Origin: UBA8514 sp034933685
GTDB taxonomy: Bacteria > Bacillota > Clostridia > Lachnospirales > Anaerotignaceae
DNA length: 64,000 nucleotides
Reading direction: 5' to 3'
Assembly: GCA_034933685.1 (NCBI GenBank)
Contig: JAYFNB010000018.1
Span: 1 to 64,000, forward strand
Under the pieces are notes generated by a model. It was not told the DNA's origin, did no database searches, and saw nothing but the letters and a program-made list of their open reading frames with translations. Each line of letters begins with the position of its first letter. The stretch's first letter is position 1. Below, in pieces: positions 26,695 to 35,275 of the stretch. The translations under genes and the position numbers were made by a program.

Positions 26695-27630
26695 ATGTTC
26701 TATATACTAAGTGAAAACGAAGTGAAAGAGGTTGATATAAAGGATTTAGATAATTGCCATAATTGCGTAGGATATCTTACCATGGAAGAGCTTGAAGACA
26801 ACTTTGGAAATTTAGGGATAAACAGTAATATTCTTCATGATTGCATGGCAGACCAACCACATTTTCGTAACAGTATTGATATTTATGATAATTTTAGTTT
26901 TGGCATAATTAATATACTAAATGTTATGAATGTACATGAACCAAAAGATAGAATGGCTTTTATAATAAAGAAAACCCAATTTATTTTGGTTAAATTAATT
27001 GATGATGATGACAGTTGTAAGCAAATGTTTGAAGATGCCATTGGAAGGTTTAATCAAAATGCATCTTTGGGCAAAGTTATATATGGAATTTTGGAAAAGC
27101 TATTGATTAATGGAAATAAGTCCATAGAAATTACTGAAAAGAAAATTATGAAAATGGAACAAATCTTGGTAAACGGTAAAGTTGATCAGAGCTTAAATCG
27201 AGATATTTTTAACCAAAGAAGAGACTTATCATTGCTGAAAAATTATTATGAACAGTTGTTTGATATTGGGGTTCAATTGCAAGAAAATGAAAATGAATTG
27301 TTTGATGAGGCAGAATTAAGATATTTTAGAATTTTTGCAACAAAAGCTGAACGCCTTAGCAACAATACCCAAGTACTATCTGATAATTTAATTCACCTTA
27401 GAGAAACGTTGGATGCTTCGCTAAACTATAGTCTTAATAAAATAATGAATGTGTTTACAGTAGTTACTACAATTTTTTTGCCATTAACGCTTATTGTAGG
27501 CTGGTATGGAATGAACTTTAAATATATGCCTGAACTGAATTGGAAATATGGCTATCTTAGTGTTGTTGTTTTAAGTGCAATAGTGGTTATTGGATGTATA
27601 ACTTTCTTTAAAAAGAAGAAGTTTTTTTAA
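26695..27630 (+). CDS. corA: CorA family divalent cation transporter
   Basis: This is a 311-residue CorA-type protein, a homopentameric channel for Mg2+ or related cations. It has a cytoplasmic alpha/beta N-terminal domain, a long stalk helix (about 120-245) and two C-terminal transmembrane helices. The signature GMN lies at 272-274 (WYGMNF) at the end of TM1, and the tail is basic (FFKKKKFF). GGAGGGG precedes the ATG. The family also contains Co2+, Ni2+ and Zn2+ carriers, and sequence alone does not separate them. Confidence 0.9.
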   Translation: MFYILSENEVKEVDIKDLDNCHNCVGYLTMEELEDNFGNLGINSNILHDCMADQPHFRNSIDIYDNFSFGIINILNVMNVHEPKDRMAFIIKKTQFILVKLIDDDDSCKQMFEDAIGRFNQNASLGKVIYGILEKLLINGNKSIEITEKKIMKMEQILVNGKVDQSLNRDIFNQRRDLSLLKNYYEQLFDIGVQLQENENELFDEAELRYFRIFATKAERLSNNTQVLSDNLIHLRETLDASLNYSLNKIMNVFTVVTTIFLPLTLIVGWYGMNFKYMPELNWKYGYLSVVVLSAIVVIGCITFFKKKKFF

Positions 27631-27698
27631 AATATAAATAATTTTACAGAAAGTAAATGGTTTTGAAATAAAAACAAATAACAATTAGGGGTGCAAAA

Positions 27699-29147
27699 GT
27701 GAAGCGAGTGCTAAAGACAAAGGTGAATTTATTAGTTAGTGTTATCATCTTAGGAGGATTTATAGCTGTAGGAGTCATTAGCTATAATACATACAGCAAA
27801 ATTATTAAAGATGATATTAAAAATATAACAAAACTTACAGCAACAAATATTTATTCCGATATAAGTAATCAATTAACCAAACCTATCTTTGTTTCTTTAA
27901 CTATGGCGAATGACAGTTTTGTAGAAGGCTGGCTAAATGAAGAAGGGGAAAATGATTTTTCAATTGAACATCAAAGTAAAATGACCAGATATCTTAAAGG
28001 ATTGAAGGAAAAATACGATTACAATTCAGTTTTTCTTGTGTCAGAACATTCAAAGAATTACTATCATTTTAACGGAATTAATAAAGTTATAAGTGAAATG
28101 AATGACCATGATAAATGGTATTATGATTTTGTAAAGTCCAACTTGACGTATGACCTAATTGTTGATACGGACGAAGCAAATAACAATAACCTGTCAGTCT
28201 TCATAAATTGTAGGATAGATGATAATCAAGGGAATTTTTTGGGAGTAACGGGCGTAGGACTTCAGCTAAATAGAGTTCAGGAATTACTAACAGAGTTTGG
28301 GAATGATTTTCAACTAGAAGCCATGCTTTTTGATAGTAGCGGAATTGTACAAGTACATACAAAGACAGACCTTATTGGTAAGGAAAATGTTTTTGATTAT
28401 AAATCTTTGGAAGAGAATAAAGATGCTATTTTAAATAGTAAAGAATCAATTTCCTTATATCAGTATAAAGATGATGTATCTAGTGGTTATATTATAGTTA
28501 AGTATATTGAAGACTTAAATTGGTATTTGCTTGTAAAAAAAGATACATCAGTTCTTGTTAATTCCTTTCATACACTGTTGTTTAATGATTTGATTATTTT
28601 TTTTGTTGTTCTGTTTTTCATTATCTTTATAATTTCAAAAATAGTAGAAAACAACCATAGAGCATTACTTACCATGGCTAAAACAGATGTATTAACAGGG
28701 CTGCCCAATCGGCGTGGTTTTGAAGAGGTTGTAGGAGGAATTATTAAAAATGATAATAGGAATACAAATTATTATATATTTGTATTTGATATTGATAATT
28801 TTAAAAATGTGAATGACATTTACGGGCATATTGCTGGTGACGAAGTAATATTTAATATTGGAAATACAGTTAAAGCCTGCTTAGAGGGCAGAGGAGAAGT
28901 TTTCCGTTGGGGCGGGGATGAGTTTGTTGGATATATTACTGGTGAGGAAGAAATAATGAAAAAATTAGTTAGCCAAATTTATAATTTAATCCTAACTAAA
29001 ACGGAGTTTGAAAAATATAAAACCACAATTAGTATGGGAATAACCTTATTACATAGTTCAGATACCGTTGAAACTATTGTAAAAAAGGCAGACAAGGCGC
29101 TTTACGCTGCAAAAGAAAGTGGAAAAAACAAATATAATATTTATTAA
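27699..29147 (+). CDS. Diguanylate cyclase with Cache sensor
   Basis: This is a 482-residue membrane protein making cyclic di-GMP. A first membrane helix (about 8-29) and a second (about 294-316) enclose an extracellular Cache sensor of about 260 residues. The C-terminal GGDEF domain has an exact GGDEF at 405-409 (RWGGDEFVG). No RxxD inhibitory site is present five residues before the motif, so product feedback through the usual I-site is unlikely. The start is GTG 27699 behind AGGGGTG. There is no EAL domain. It stands 68 bp after the CorA gene and may share its transcript. Confidence 0.9.
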   Translation: MKRVLKTKVNLLVSVIILGGFIAVGVISYNTYSKIIKDDIKNITKLTATNIYSDISNQLTKPIFVSLTMANDSFVEGWLNEEGENDFSIEHQSKMTRYLKGLKEKYDYNSVFLVSEHSKNYYHFNGINKVISEMNDHDKWYYDFVKSNLTYDLIVDTDEANNNNLSVFINCRIDDNQGNFLGVTGVGLQLNRVQELLTEFGNDFQLEAMLFDSSGIVQVHTKTDLIGKENVFDYKSLEENKDAILNSKESISLYQYKDDVSSGYIIVKYIEDLNWYLLVKKDTSVLVNSFHTLLFNDLIIFFVVLFFIIFIISKIVENNHRALLTMAKTDVLTGLPNRRGFEEVVGGIIKNDNRNTNYYIFVFDIDNFKNVNDIYGHIAGDEVIFNIGNTVKACLEGRGEVFRWGGDEFVGYITGEEEIMKKLVSQIYNLILTKTEFEKYKTTISMGITLLHSSDTVETIVKKADKALYAAKESGKNKYNIY

Positions 29148-29211
29148 AACATTTAACAGTTTTAATTTAGAGGAATAGCAATTAATTTTTTATGGGGACG
29201 GAGAGGTACAT

Positions 29212-29868
29212 ATGCAAGGTAACAAACAGATATCAGAAACACTTTTGGTGGGAACAATTCTAGCTATGGTGGGTGGCTTTTTAGATGCTTATACATATAT
29301 TTGCAGAGGTGGAGTTTTTGCAAATGCCCAGACAGGCAACATTGTTCTTGTTGGAATTAAAATTGCAAATGCTGATTACAGAGAAGGGCTTTATCACCTA
29401 ATTCCTGTTTTTTCATTTCTTTTAGGCATTGTTGTAGCGGAATATATTCGTAGAAAATTTAAAGAAAACAAAAAAATACATTGGCGGCAAGTTATAATTG
29501 CATTTGAAACCATTGTGCTGGCTCTTATTGCCTTTATTCCAAACACCGAAGATGTGCTGGCAAATATTCTTGTATCATTTGTTTGTTCAATACAAGTTCA
29601 AAGTTTTAGAAAAATCCATGGTAATTTATATACCACAACAATGTGTACAGGAAACTTACGGAGTGCAACAGAAAGTCTGTATGAATATAAAGCTTCAAAA
29701 AACAGAAGTGACTTGATAAAAAGCTTGCAATATTATGTTATTATAGCCTTTTTTATACTGGGTGCCGCAATTGGTACTTTGTTTACAGGTGTTTTTGGAA
29801 ATAAAGCAATTTATTTCGCTTGTGTATTACTTGCAGTTGTTTTTGGCATGATGTTTGTAAAGGAATAA
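29212..29868 (+). CDS. DUF1275 (YoaK-like) membrane protein
   Basis: This is a 218-residue membrane protein with about six transmembrane segments. The family hallmarks are GGFLDAYTYICRGGVFANAQ followed by TGN in the first third, and VQSFRKIHG with TTMCTGNLRS later. Proteins of this type are widespread and uncharacterised; a transporter role is usually assumed from topology. It is followed by a strong bidirectional terminator. Confidence 0.85.
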   Translation: MQGNKQISETLLVGTILAMVGGFLDAYTYICRGGVFANAQTGNIVLVGIKIANADYREGLYHLIPVFSFLLGIVVAEYIRRKFKENKKIHWRQVIIAFETIVLALIAFIPNTEDVLANILVSFVCSIQVQSFRKIHGNLYTTTMCTGNLRSATESLYEYKASKNRSDLIKSLQYYVIIAFFILGAAIGTLFTGVFGNKAIYFACVLLAVVFGMMFVKE

Positions 29869-29883
29869 TTATATAAAACTTAT

Positions 29884-29933
29884 AAAACCTCTTAAACGAT
29901 ATAATATAAGCATATCACTTAAGAGGTTTTTTT
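29884..29933. terminator. Bidirectional terminator
   Basis: AAAACCTCTTAA pairs with TTAAGAGGTTTT and is followed by T runs on the plus strand. It separates two convergent genes. Confidence 0.9.
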
Positions 29934-29937
29934 AATA

Positions 29938-31179
29938 CTAATCTAGGCCATTAAAGGCTGGGTAAGCGTTTTCACCATGCTGAGATTTATCAAGACCAAC
30001 AATTTCGTCCTCATCAGTTACACGAAGTGGTGTAAATAATTTTACAATGTAAACGCAGACAAGAGTACCAAACAGAGCCACTGCAATGGTAATTACTATA
30101 CTTATAAATTGTGCTGCAAATAAATGAAAATCACCATAGATTAAACCGTTCCATCTAATAGAACTATTTACCGACTGGTTGGCGAAAATACCAGTTGCCA
30201 TTCCGCCCCAAATACCTCCAATTCCATGGCACCCAAAGGCATCCAAAGCATCATCATAACCGAAATGGTTTTTAACCGTTGAAATGGTGAAATGGCAAAT
30301 TGGGCTTACTACAGCGCCGATAATTATGGATGCCCAAAGAGGTACAAATCCTGCCCCAGGTGTAATAGCCACCAAACCTAAAACCGCACCAGTGCAAGCA
30401 CCCACAACGGTAGGCTTTCCTTCTCTAATAGTTTCAATTGCCATCCAAGAAAGCATTCCAAATGCTGCTGAAGTATTAGTTGTTATAAATGAATAAGCAG
30501 CCAGACCATCTGCCGCTAATGCACTGCCTGAATTAAAGCCAAACCATCCGAACCATAATATTGATGCACCCAGAAGTATATATGGGATATTATGTGTCCA
30601 TCCTGTTTGTACATCATATCCTTTTCGTTTACCTAAAGCTATTGATAATACTAATCCGCTAATGCCAGAACTTATATGGACTACATTTCCACCGGCAAAA
30701 TCAACAGAGCCTAATATTTCACCTAGAAATCCACCTTTTCCCCAAACCATATGTGCCATAGGGTAATATACAATCAAAGACCACAAAGCAATAAAAATAA
30801 ATAAAGCTTTAAATTTCATTCTTCCTGCAACGGAACCTGTAATTAGTGCAGGTGTAATAATTGCAAACATCATTTGAAAAGCTGCAAACACAAGCCCTGG
30901 AATGTTATCAGAGTATGCGCCAGCTTCTGTTCCAACGCCATTAAGTGCAAACTGGTTCAAAGTACCAATAATTCCACCTACATTGCCACTAAAACTTAAT
31001 GAATAGCCAAACAACACCCACATTGCTGATGCAAGGCCCATTATAAAAAACGAAGACATCATTGTATTTAGTACATTTTTTCTTCTTTCCATTCCTCCGT
31101 AAAAGAAAGCTAATCCAGGCGTCATAAATAACACCATAGCTGATGCAACCAGCATAAAAGCAGTATCCCCTGAGTTCAT
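29938..31179 (-). CDS. amt: Ammonium transporter (Amt)
   Basis: This is a 413-residue Amt/MEP/Rh channel that brings ammonium into the cell. It has eleven expected transmembrane helices. The family block DFAGGNVVHISSGISGL carries the first pore His region, and DALDAFGCHGIGGIWGG holds the second pore His. ATG 31179 is selected because an AAAGGATAGG element precedes it and the family start (MNSGDTAFMLVASAMV) follows. The open frame runs upstream to 31314 through a hairpin, but that part is leader RNA. No P-II (glnK) gene follows, which is unusual for bacterial amt loci. Confidence 0.92.
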   Translation of the reverse strand: MNSGDTAFMLVASAMVLFMTPGLAFFYGGMERRKNVLNTMMSSFFIMGLASAMWVLFGYSLSFSGNVGGIIGTLNQFALNGVGTEAGAYSDNIPGLVFAAFQMMFAIITPALITGSVAGRMKFKALFIFIALWSLIVYYPMAHMVWGKGGFLGEILGSVDFAGGNVVHISSGISGLVLSIALGKRKGYDVQTGWTHNIPYILLGASILWFGWFGFNSGSALAADGLAAYSFITTNTSAAFGMLSWMAIETIREGKPTVVGACTGAVLGLVAITPGAGFVPLWASIIIGAVVSPICHFTISTVKNHFGYDDALDAFGCHGIGGIWGGMATGIFANQSVNSSIRWNGLIYGDFHLFAAQFISIVITIAVALFGTLVCVYIVKLFTPLRVTDEDEIVGLDKSQHGENAYPAFNGLD

Positions 31180-31256
31180 AAAACCTATCCTTTCGTATTT
31201 TAACTTTTTTTGATATAGTCTATTAATTATTTCGTTGGTATTTTGCGCAAAATAAA

Positions 31257-31290
31257 AAAGGCGTGCAGATTCCTCATCTGAACGCCTTTG
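31257..31290 (-). promoter_or_regulatory. Terminator-like hairpin in the amt leader
   Basis: On the minus strand, two 14-base arms with a single mismatch enclose a 5-base loop (GAGGA), and the 3' arm runs into TTTTTTATT. This is a full intrinsic terminator about 78 bases before the amt start codon, so it should halt transcription unless antiterminated. A shorter GTTA-TTG-TAAC hairpin lies just upstream. The arrangement suggests nitrogen-controlled attenuation. Confidence 0.7.
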
Positions 31291-31534
31291 TTCATGAGCG
31301 TTACAATAACACATATAAATTAAAAATTCAACATAAATTTCGTAGGTTTATTATTTATTAGTAAACTTTTTCATATTCTATGCATAAATCAAGTATATTT
31401 ATGTGAATACCTAATGAAAAAATCTAACTAATTTTTTTGTTAAATTTTAATATTCTAATATAAATATAAAAGTTTAAACATATATATAATATAAATTGGA
31501 ATAGTTTACATACTTAAAGAGGAGGTGAATCTTC

Positions 31535-33226
31535 ACGGACGATGATATTTTATATTCGCCTGACATCGTAGATTTTATTATAAGAAAAGGCTCCTATTAT
31601 GAACGCTACATACTACAACATCCTGGTCTTATTACTACACACACTACTTTTGATGTATATATAATTTGCTATGCAAAAATAAGTGATTATGAAGATATGA
31701 TTCAGTATATGGGTGCTGACTTTGTAAATACTATACCAACGGTTCTTGGCCTTTCAGATCGAGAAAGTTTGGAGGCTGCTGGAATAATACAGGTTCAGCA
31801 ACAACCATATCTTAACCTTAGTGGAAGGGATGTAATCATTGGGTTTGTGGACACTGGCATTGATTATACACAAAATGTTTTTCAGTATGAAGATGGAACA
31901 AGCAAAATTAGATACATATATGACCAAAGCATTCCCGGAACTCCTCCTAGTGGTTTTCCTATGGGAACTGAATATACAAACGAAGAAATTAATGAAGCCT
32001 TAGCCTCAGATAATCCTTACGAAATCGTGCCACATAGAGACGTTTCAGGGCATGGCACATTTTTAGCTTCCGTAGCCGCAGGTCGCGCATATGAGGATTT
32101 TGTAGGTGCCGCACCTGATTCTGAAATAATTATGGTGAAGTTGAAAAAAGCGTATCCATTTTATCTTGAAAGGTTTTGTGTTCCAGAGGAACAGGAAAAT
32201 GCTTTTGAGGCTTCTGATGTTATGCTTGGATTAAACTATATTTTACAAAAGTCAATTGAACTTCATAAGCCAGTGGTTATTTGTCTTGGGCTTAGTTCCA
32301 GTTATGATAGTCATGATGGCTTCAACCCTCTTGAAGAATGCCTATTTTTTACCGCTAATATACCCGGTATTTGTATATGTACATCAATAGGCAATGAGAG
32401 TGCGGCAAAACATCACTTCACCGGTGTTTTTTCTAGAGATAGAGCACCTGAAAACATTGATATTAGGGTTGGTGAGAATGCGGGTGACATATTTGTTGTT
32501 ATCACAAATAGAATTAGCGACAAAGTATCAGTATCAGTTCGTTCACCCACAGGTGAACTTGTAGGGCGTGTGCAAGCAAAGGCGGGAACTACTATAACAG
32601 CTCAGCTTGTGCTTGAACCTACAACTGTTACTGTTTCATATTACTTCCCAATTGAAGGCAGTGGTGACCAAGTCACTATAGTAAGATTACTAAATGCTTC
32701 TCAGGGAATATGGACTATTACTGTTTATGGGGACATAATTATAAGAGGTACAATTGATGCTTGGCTGCCGATAACAGGTTTCGTTTCACCAACTGTTGAA
32801 TTTTCGGCATCAAATCCTTATGGAACAATGACATACCCAAGCACTGGACTTGGACCTATACATATTGGTGCATATAATAGCATTCGTAACAGCCTATATC
32901 CCAATTCTTCTTGGGGACCTAGCCGGTTAGCGGCAGAAATGCCTGACTTCGTAGCTCCTGGGTATCAAGTTGGTGGATATTATCCAACAGGTTATGGGTA
33001 TATGGACGGCACAAGCCCTGCAGCAGCTATTACTGCTGGTGCATGTGCATTAATGCTTCAATGGGGACTTATTGACGGTAATGATTTAGGCCTTTGCACG
33101 CCTTTAGTTAAAGCTTATTTAATTCGTGGGTGTTCTCGCACTGAGACAATGGAGTATCCTAATCCTAAATGGGGATTTGGTACGCTTGATTTACTTAGAA
33201 CCTTTTTCTATATGCGTGAATTGTAA
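31535..33226 (+). CDS. CspB-like subtilisin-family (S8) serine protease, copy 1
   Basis: This is a 563-residue subtilase without a signal peptide. The catalytic triad is Asp106 (DTGIDYT), His173 (GHGTF) and Ser494 (GTSPAAA). About 150 residues of beta-rich sequence sit between His and Ser, as in the jellyroll insert of the spore protease CspB, and an N-terminal prodomain of about 80 residues precedes the core. The first ATG in frame (31697) would remove the prodomain. The frame opens after a TGA at 31526-31528 and has no ATG, GTG or TTG before the conserved N-terminus, so ACG 31535, nine bases after AGGAGG, is the likely start. Function in spore germination is inferred. Confidence 0.8.
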   Translation, partial: TDDDILYSPDIVDFIIRKGSYYERYILQHPGLITTHTTFDVYIICYAKISDYEDMIQYMGADFVNTIPTVLGLSDRESLEAAGIIQVQQQPYLNLSGRDVIIGFVDTGIDYTQNVFQYEDGTSKIRYIYDQSIPGTPPSGFPMGTEYTNEEINEALASDNPYEIVPHRDVSGHGTFLASVAAGRAYEDFVGAAPDSEIIMVKLKKAYPFYLERFCVPEEQENAFEASDVMLGLNYILQKSIELHKPVVICLGLSSSYDSHDGFNPLEECLFFTANIPGICICTSIGNESAAKHHFTGVFSRDRAPENIDIRVGENAGDIFVVITNRISDKVSVSVRSPTGELVGRVQAKAGTTITAQLVLEPTTVTVSYYFPIEGSGDQVTIVRLLNASQGIWTITVYGDIIIRGTIDAWLPITGFVSPTVEFSASNPYGTMTYPSTGLGPIHIGAYNSIRNSLYPNSSWGPSRLAAEMPDFVAPGYQVGGYYPTGYGYMDGTSPAAAITAGACALMLQWGLIDGNDLGLCTPLVKAYLIRGCSRTETMEYPNPKWGFGTLDLLRTFFYMREL

Positions 33227-33269
33227 TATGAAGGAATTTATTAGGAGTCTATTGTTTTCTTTAGGTCAA

Positions 33270-33310
33270 CTCTCGGGGTAACTTTTATTAGTTTTTCCGA
33301 GAGATTTTTT
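33270..33310 (+). terminator. Terminator between the two subtilase genes
   Basis: CTCTCGG pairs with CCGAGAG and is followed by ATTTTTTA. Each subtilase therefore has its own transcript end. Confidence 0.85.
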
Positions 33311-33512
33311 ATGTAAAAATTTCAATACAGTTTGAATTATTATAATTAGTGAAACGCTTTCACACTCCATATCTCTCTAAAATACAATATGTATATAGTT
33401 TATGAAAATTTAATTTAACAACTGTGTATTTAAACAGTGGCTTTGCCAAACTTTAAATTTAAAAAACTATTAATAATTGTGTTTAATACATTCAAACAGG
33501 AGGCGCATTTTC

Positions 33513-35204
33513 ACGGATAACGACGTTTTATATTCGCCAGATATTGTAGATTTTATTATAAGAAAAGGTTCCTACTTCGAACGATATATACTTAATCACC
33601 CTGGCCTTATTGCTACCAGCACCGTTTATGATGTCTTTATAATATGCTATGCAAAATATAAAGACTATAATGAAATGGTTAATTATATGGGAAACGACTT
33701 TATAAATACTGTGCCAATGGTTGTCGGGCTTTCGGATAGACCAAGTTTGGAGTCTGCTGGAATAATACAGGTTCAGCAGCAGCCTAACCTTAATCTTAAC
33801 GGCAAAGATGTGATTATTGGCTTTATTGATACAGGGATAGATTATACGCAGAAGGTTTTTCAGTATGAAGACGGAACAAGTAAAATTAAATATATATATG
33901 ACCAAAGTATTCCAGGGACACCGCCTAATGGTTTTCCCTTGGGTACAGAGTATACAAATGAACAAATTAATGAGGCACTGGCTTCCGATAATCCATATGA
34001 GATTGTACCGCATAAAGACACTGCAGGTCATGGTACATTTATGGCTTCGGTAGCAGCTGGACGTTGGGTTGGAGACTTTGTAGGGGCTGCACCGGATTCT
34101 GAAATAATAATGGTTAAACTTAAAAAGGCATATCCGCATTACCTTGAAAGATTTTGTGTTCCAAAGGAACAGGAAAATGCTTTCGAGTCTTCTTCAATTA
34201 TGCTTGGGTTGGAATATATTATGAAAAGAGCAATAGAATTGCATAAGCCCGTGGTTATCTGCCTTGGTCTTAGTGCAAGTTATGACAGCCATGATGGGTT
34301 TGGTCCGCTTGAAGAATCCTTATTTTTTATGGCTAATATAGCTGGCGTATGTATATGCACATCAATAGGTAATGAGAGCACAGCAAAACATCACTTTACC
34401 AGTAGATTTTCTAAAGATAATGCACCTGAAAGCATTGATATTAGAGTTGGACAAAATGCTGGGGATATATTTGTTGTTATTACAAATAGAATTTGCGACA
34501 AAGTATCAGTATCGGTGCGTTCACCTACAGGTGAGCTTGTAGGCAGGGTTCAAGCCAAAACCTCAACAACTACCACAGCTAAGCTTGTGCTGGAACAAGC
34601 TACTGTAACGGTTTCATATTATTTTCCTATTGAGGGTAGTGGAGACCAAATTACTATTGTAAGAATATTAAAGGCTTCTCAAGGCATTTGGACTATAACT
34701 GTTTTTGGAGATATAGTAATTGATGGAACCATTGAAGCTTATTTGCCAGTTACTGGTTTTATTTCACCCAATGTTGAATTTTCCTCATCAAACCCATACA
34801 GCACGATGACATATCCTAGCACTAGTCTTGGACCTATACACTGTGGTGCATACAATAGTAGTAATAATACCCTATACCCAAGTTCATCATGGGGACCAAG
34901 CAGATTGGCTCCTGATATGCCAGATTTCGTAGCACCCGGCTATCAGGTTGGTGGTTTCTATCCTACAGGATATGGATATATGAACGGCACAAGTCCCGCA
35001 GCTGCTATTACAGCAGGTGCATGTGCATTGCTTCTTCAATGGGGAATTGTTAGTGGGCGAGATTTAGGCCTTAGCACGCCTAGAATTAAAGCTTATTTAA
35101 TTAGAGGTTGCCTACGTACAGAAACAATGGAGTATCCTAACCCAAAATGGGGATACGGAACATTAGATTTAATGAGGACATTTTATTTTATGCGTGAATT
35201 ATAG
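33513..35204 (+). CDS. CspB-like subtilisin-family (S8) serine protease, copy 2
   Basis: This is a tandem paralogue of the preceding gene with exactly the same length (563 residues). The triad falls at the same positions: Asp106, His173, Ser494. The two align without gaps at these landmarks, so this is a fairly recent duplication. It has the same AGGAGG-N9-ACG arrangement at the start. A TTG at 33477 would extend the frame but would translate the ribosome binding site itself. Differences are spread through the protein, including the jellyroll insert, and both copies look functional. There is no signal peptide. A role in activating a spore cortex hydrolase is inference from CspB. Confidence 0.8.
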   Translation, partial: TDNDVLYSPDIVDFIIRKGSYFERYILNHPGLIATSTVYDVFIICYAKYKDYNEMVNYMGNDFINTVPMVVGLSDRPSLESAGIIQVQQQPNLNLNGKDVIIGFIDTGIDYTQKVFQYEDGTSKIKYIYDQSIPGTPPNGFPLGTEYTNEQINEALASDNPYEIVPHKDTAGHGTFMASVAAGRWVGDFVGAAPDSEIIMVKLKKAYPHYLERFCVPKEQENAFESSSIMLGLEYIMKRAIELHKPVVICLGLSASYDSHDGFGPLEESLFFMANIAGVCICTSIGNESTAKHHFTSRFSKDNAPESIDIRVGQNAGDIFVVITNRICDKVSVSVRSPTGELVGRVQAKTSTTTTAKLVLEQATVTVSYYFPIEGSGDQITIVRILKASQGIWTITVFGDIVIDGTIEAYLPVTGFISPNVEFSSSNPYSTMTYPSTSLGPIHCGAYNSSNNTLYPSSSWGPSRLAPDMPDFVAPGYQVGGFYPTGYGYMNGTSPAAAITAGACALLLQWGIVSGRDLGLSTPRIKAYLIRGCLRTETMEYPNPKWGYGTLDLMRTFYFMREL

Positions 35205-35208
35205 AAGG

Positions 35209-35240
35209 AAAGGCTGACGAAAGTTTTTTCGCCAGCCTTA
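35209..35240. terminator. Hairpin between convergent genes
   Basis: AAGGCTG plus CGAAA pair with TTTCG plus CAGCCTT. There is no long T-run, so termination strength is uncertain. Confidence 0.5.
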
Positions 35241-35275
35241 GTTGAAAACATGTTTTGGTCAAGAAACTTATTTTA

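Noticed and set aside
31180..31314. 45-residue N-terminal extension of the ammonium transporter
   Set aside because: The extension is translated from the terminator hairpin; family start and ribosome binding site both support ATG 31179.
33528..34139. 203-codon open frame antisense to the second subtilase
   Set aside because: It is opposite a gene with intact catalytic motifs and shows no family features of its own.
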